Source of the DNA: JASFTV01 sp050050615
GTDB lineage: Bacteria > Desulfobacterota > DSM-4660 > Desulfatiglandales > HGW-15
Direction of reading: 5' to 3'
Assembly: GCA_050050615.1 (NCBI GenBank)
Contig: JASFTV010000262.1
Span: forward strand, 1 to 5,348
Length of the DNA: 5,348 nt
The translations under genes were made by a program, and so were the position numbers. Below are positions 5,213-5,348 of this stretch, in pieces; within the stretch, counting starts at the first letter, position 1, and each line of letters opens with the position of its first letter. The notes beneath the pieces are model-generated. The model was not told where the DNA came from. It did not search any database and was given only the letters and a program-made list of their open reading frames with translations.

Positions 5213-5348
5213 CTACGAGTCCGTGCTTTTCTTTATTATCCCCCGCATGTTCTCAACGACGCGGCCAACACTCGAGTTTTCGTAGAGGGTGACTTCTTCT
5301 ACCCTTCCGTCTCTCCTCACGGTGTAGGTTTTGTTGAGGTCGGTCAGG
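5213..5348 (-). CDS. C-terminal end of an unidentified protein, truncated by the window edge
   Basis: On the minus strand, an open frame enters from the right edge (first full codon at 5347-5345) and ends at a TAG complementary to 5213-5215, giving 44 visible residues. The translation begins LTDLNKTYTVRRDGRVEEV and ends with IIKKSTDS. Its alternating polar and hydrophobic pattern suggests a short beta-rich region followed by an amphipathic helix. Codon choice and composition look like real coding sequence, and of the three minus-strand frames I favour this one on protein plausibility. I do not recognise the family. A DGRVEEVTLYENSS segment is only vaguely like TonB C-terminal-type domains and should not be used for naming. 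The gene is convergent with the hydrolase/TIM-barrel pair and so is probably not functionally linked. Confidence 0.5.
   Translation of the reverse strand, partial: LTDLNKTYTVRRDGRVEEVTLYENSSVGRVVENMRGIIKKSTDS

Overview
The window most resembles a chromosomal segment of an anaerobic, electron-transfer-rich bacterium, probably a member of the Desulfobacterota (deltaproteobacterial sulfate reducers and relatives). This rests on the style of the large iron-sulfur flavoprotein and its small ferredoxin, on the intergenic repeats, and on a moderately GC-rich composition judged by eye. It is inferred from family resemblance, not from a marker gene.

Layout. Positions 54-344 encode a small two-cluster ferredoxin. 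A 176-base gap follows, packed with short repeats: a 13-bp tandem duplication across the ferredoxin stop codon, an AT-rich hairpin, a GC-rich palindrome with a GCAA loop, and four TGACNAA heptads. Positions 521-3040 encode an 839-residue multidomain protein. In order it has a 2Fe-2S domain, a NuoG-like His-Cys domain, a paired 4Fe-4S domain, a GltD/NfnB-type FAD and NAD(P)H oxidoreductase, and a C-terminal domain that looks like a degenerate GIY-YIG fold. A second repeat-rich gap (3041-3269) contains a G-quadruplex-capable hairpin region, CTCCATTA repeats and a perfect small hairpin. Positions 3270-4088 encode a nitrilase-superfamily hydrolase with an intact Glu-Lys-Cys triad. It overlaps by 7 bases a GTG-started sugar-phosphate isomerase/epimerase-type TIM barrel (4082-4984). 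A third gap (4985-5212) holds nested palindromes. The C-terminal end of an unidentified minus-strand gene runs off the right edge (5213-5348).

How the genes may work together. The ferredoxin and the 839-residue protein look like one redox module. NAD(P)H or ferredoxin electrons would pass through flavin and a long iron-sulfur chain to or from a partner oxidoreductase, which could be encoded just left of the window. In related gene sets that partner is often a tungsten aldehyde:ferredoxin oxidoreductase-type enzyme, but it is not visible here. The hydrolase and TIM barrel form a separate, translationally coupled pair, probably a small catabolic or salvage step with unknown substrate.

The strongest leads are the GIY-YIG-like tail fused to an electron-transfer flavoprotein, the unusual cysteine insertions in its N-terminal half, and the overlapping hydrolase/TIM-barrel pair.
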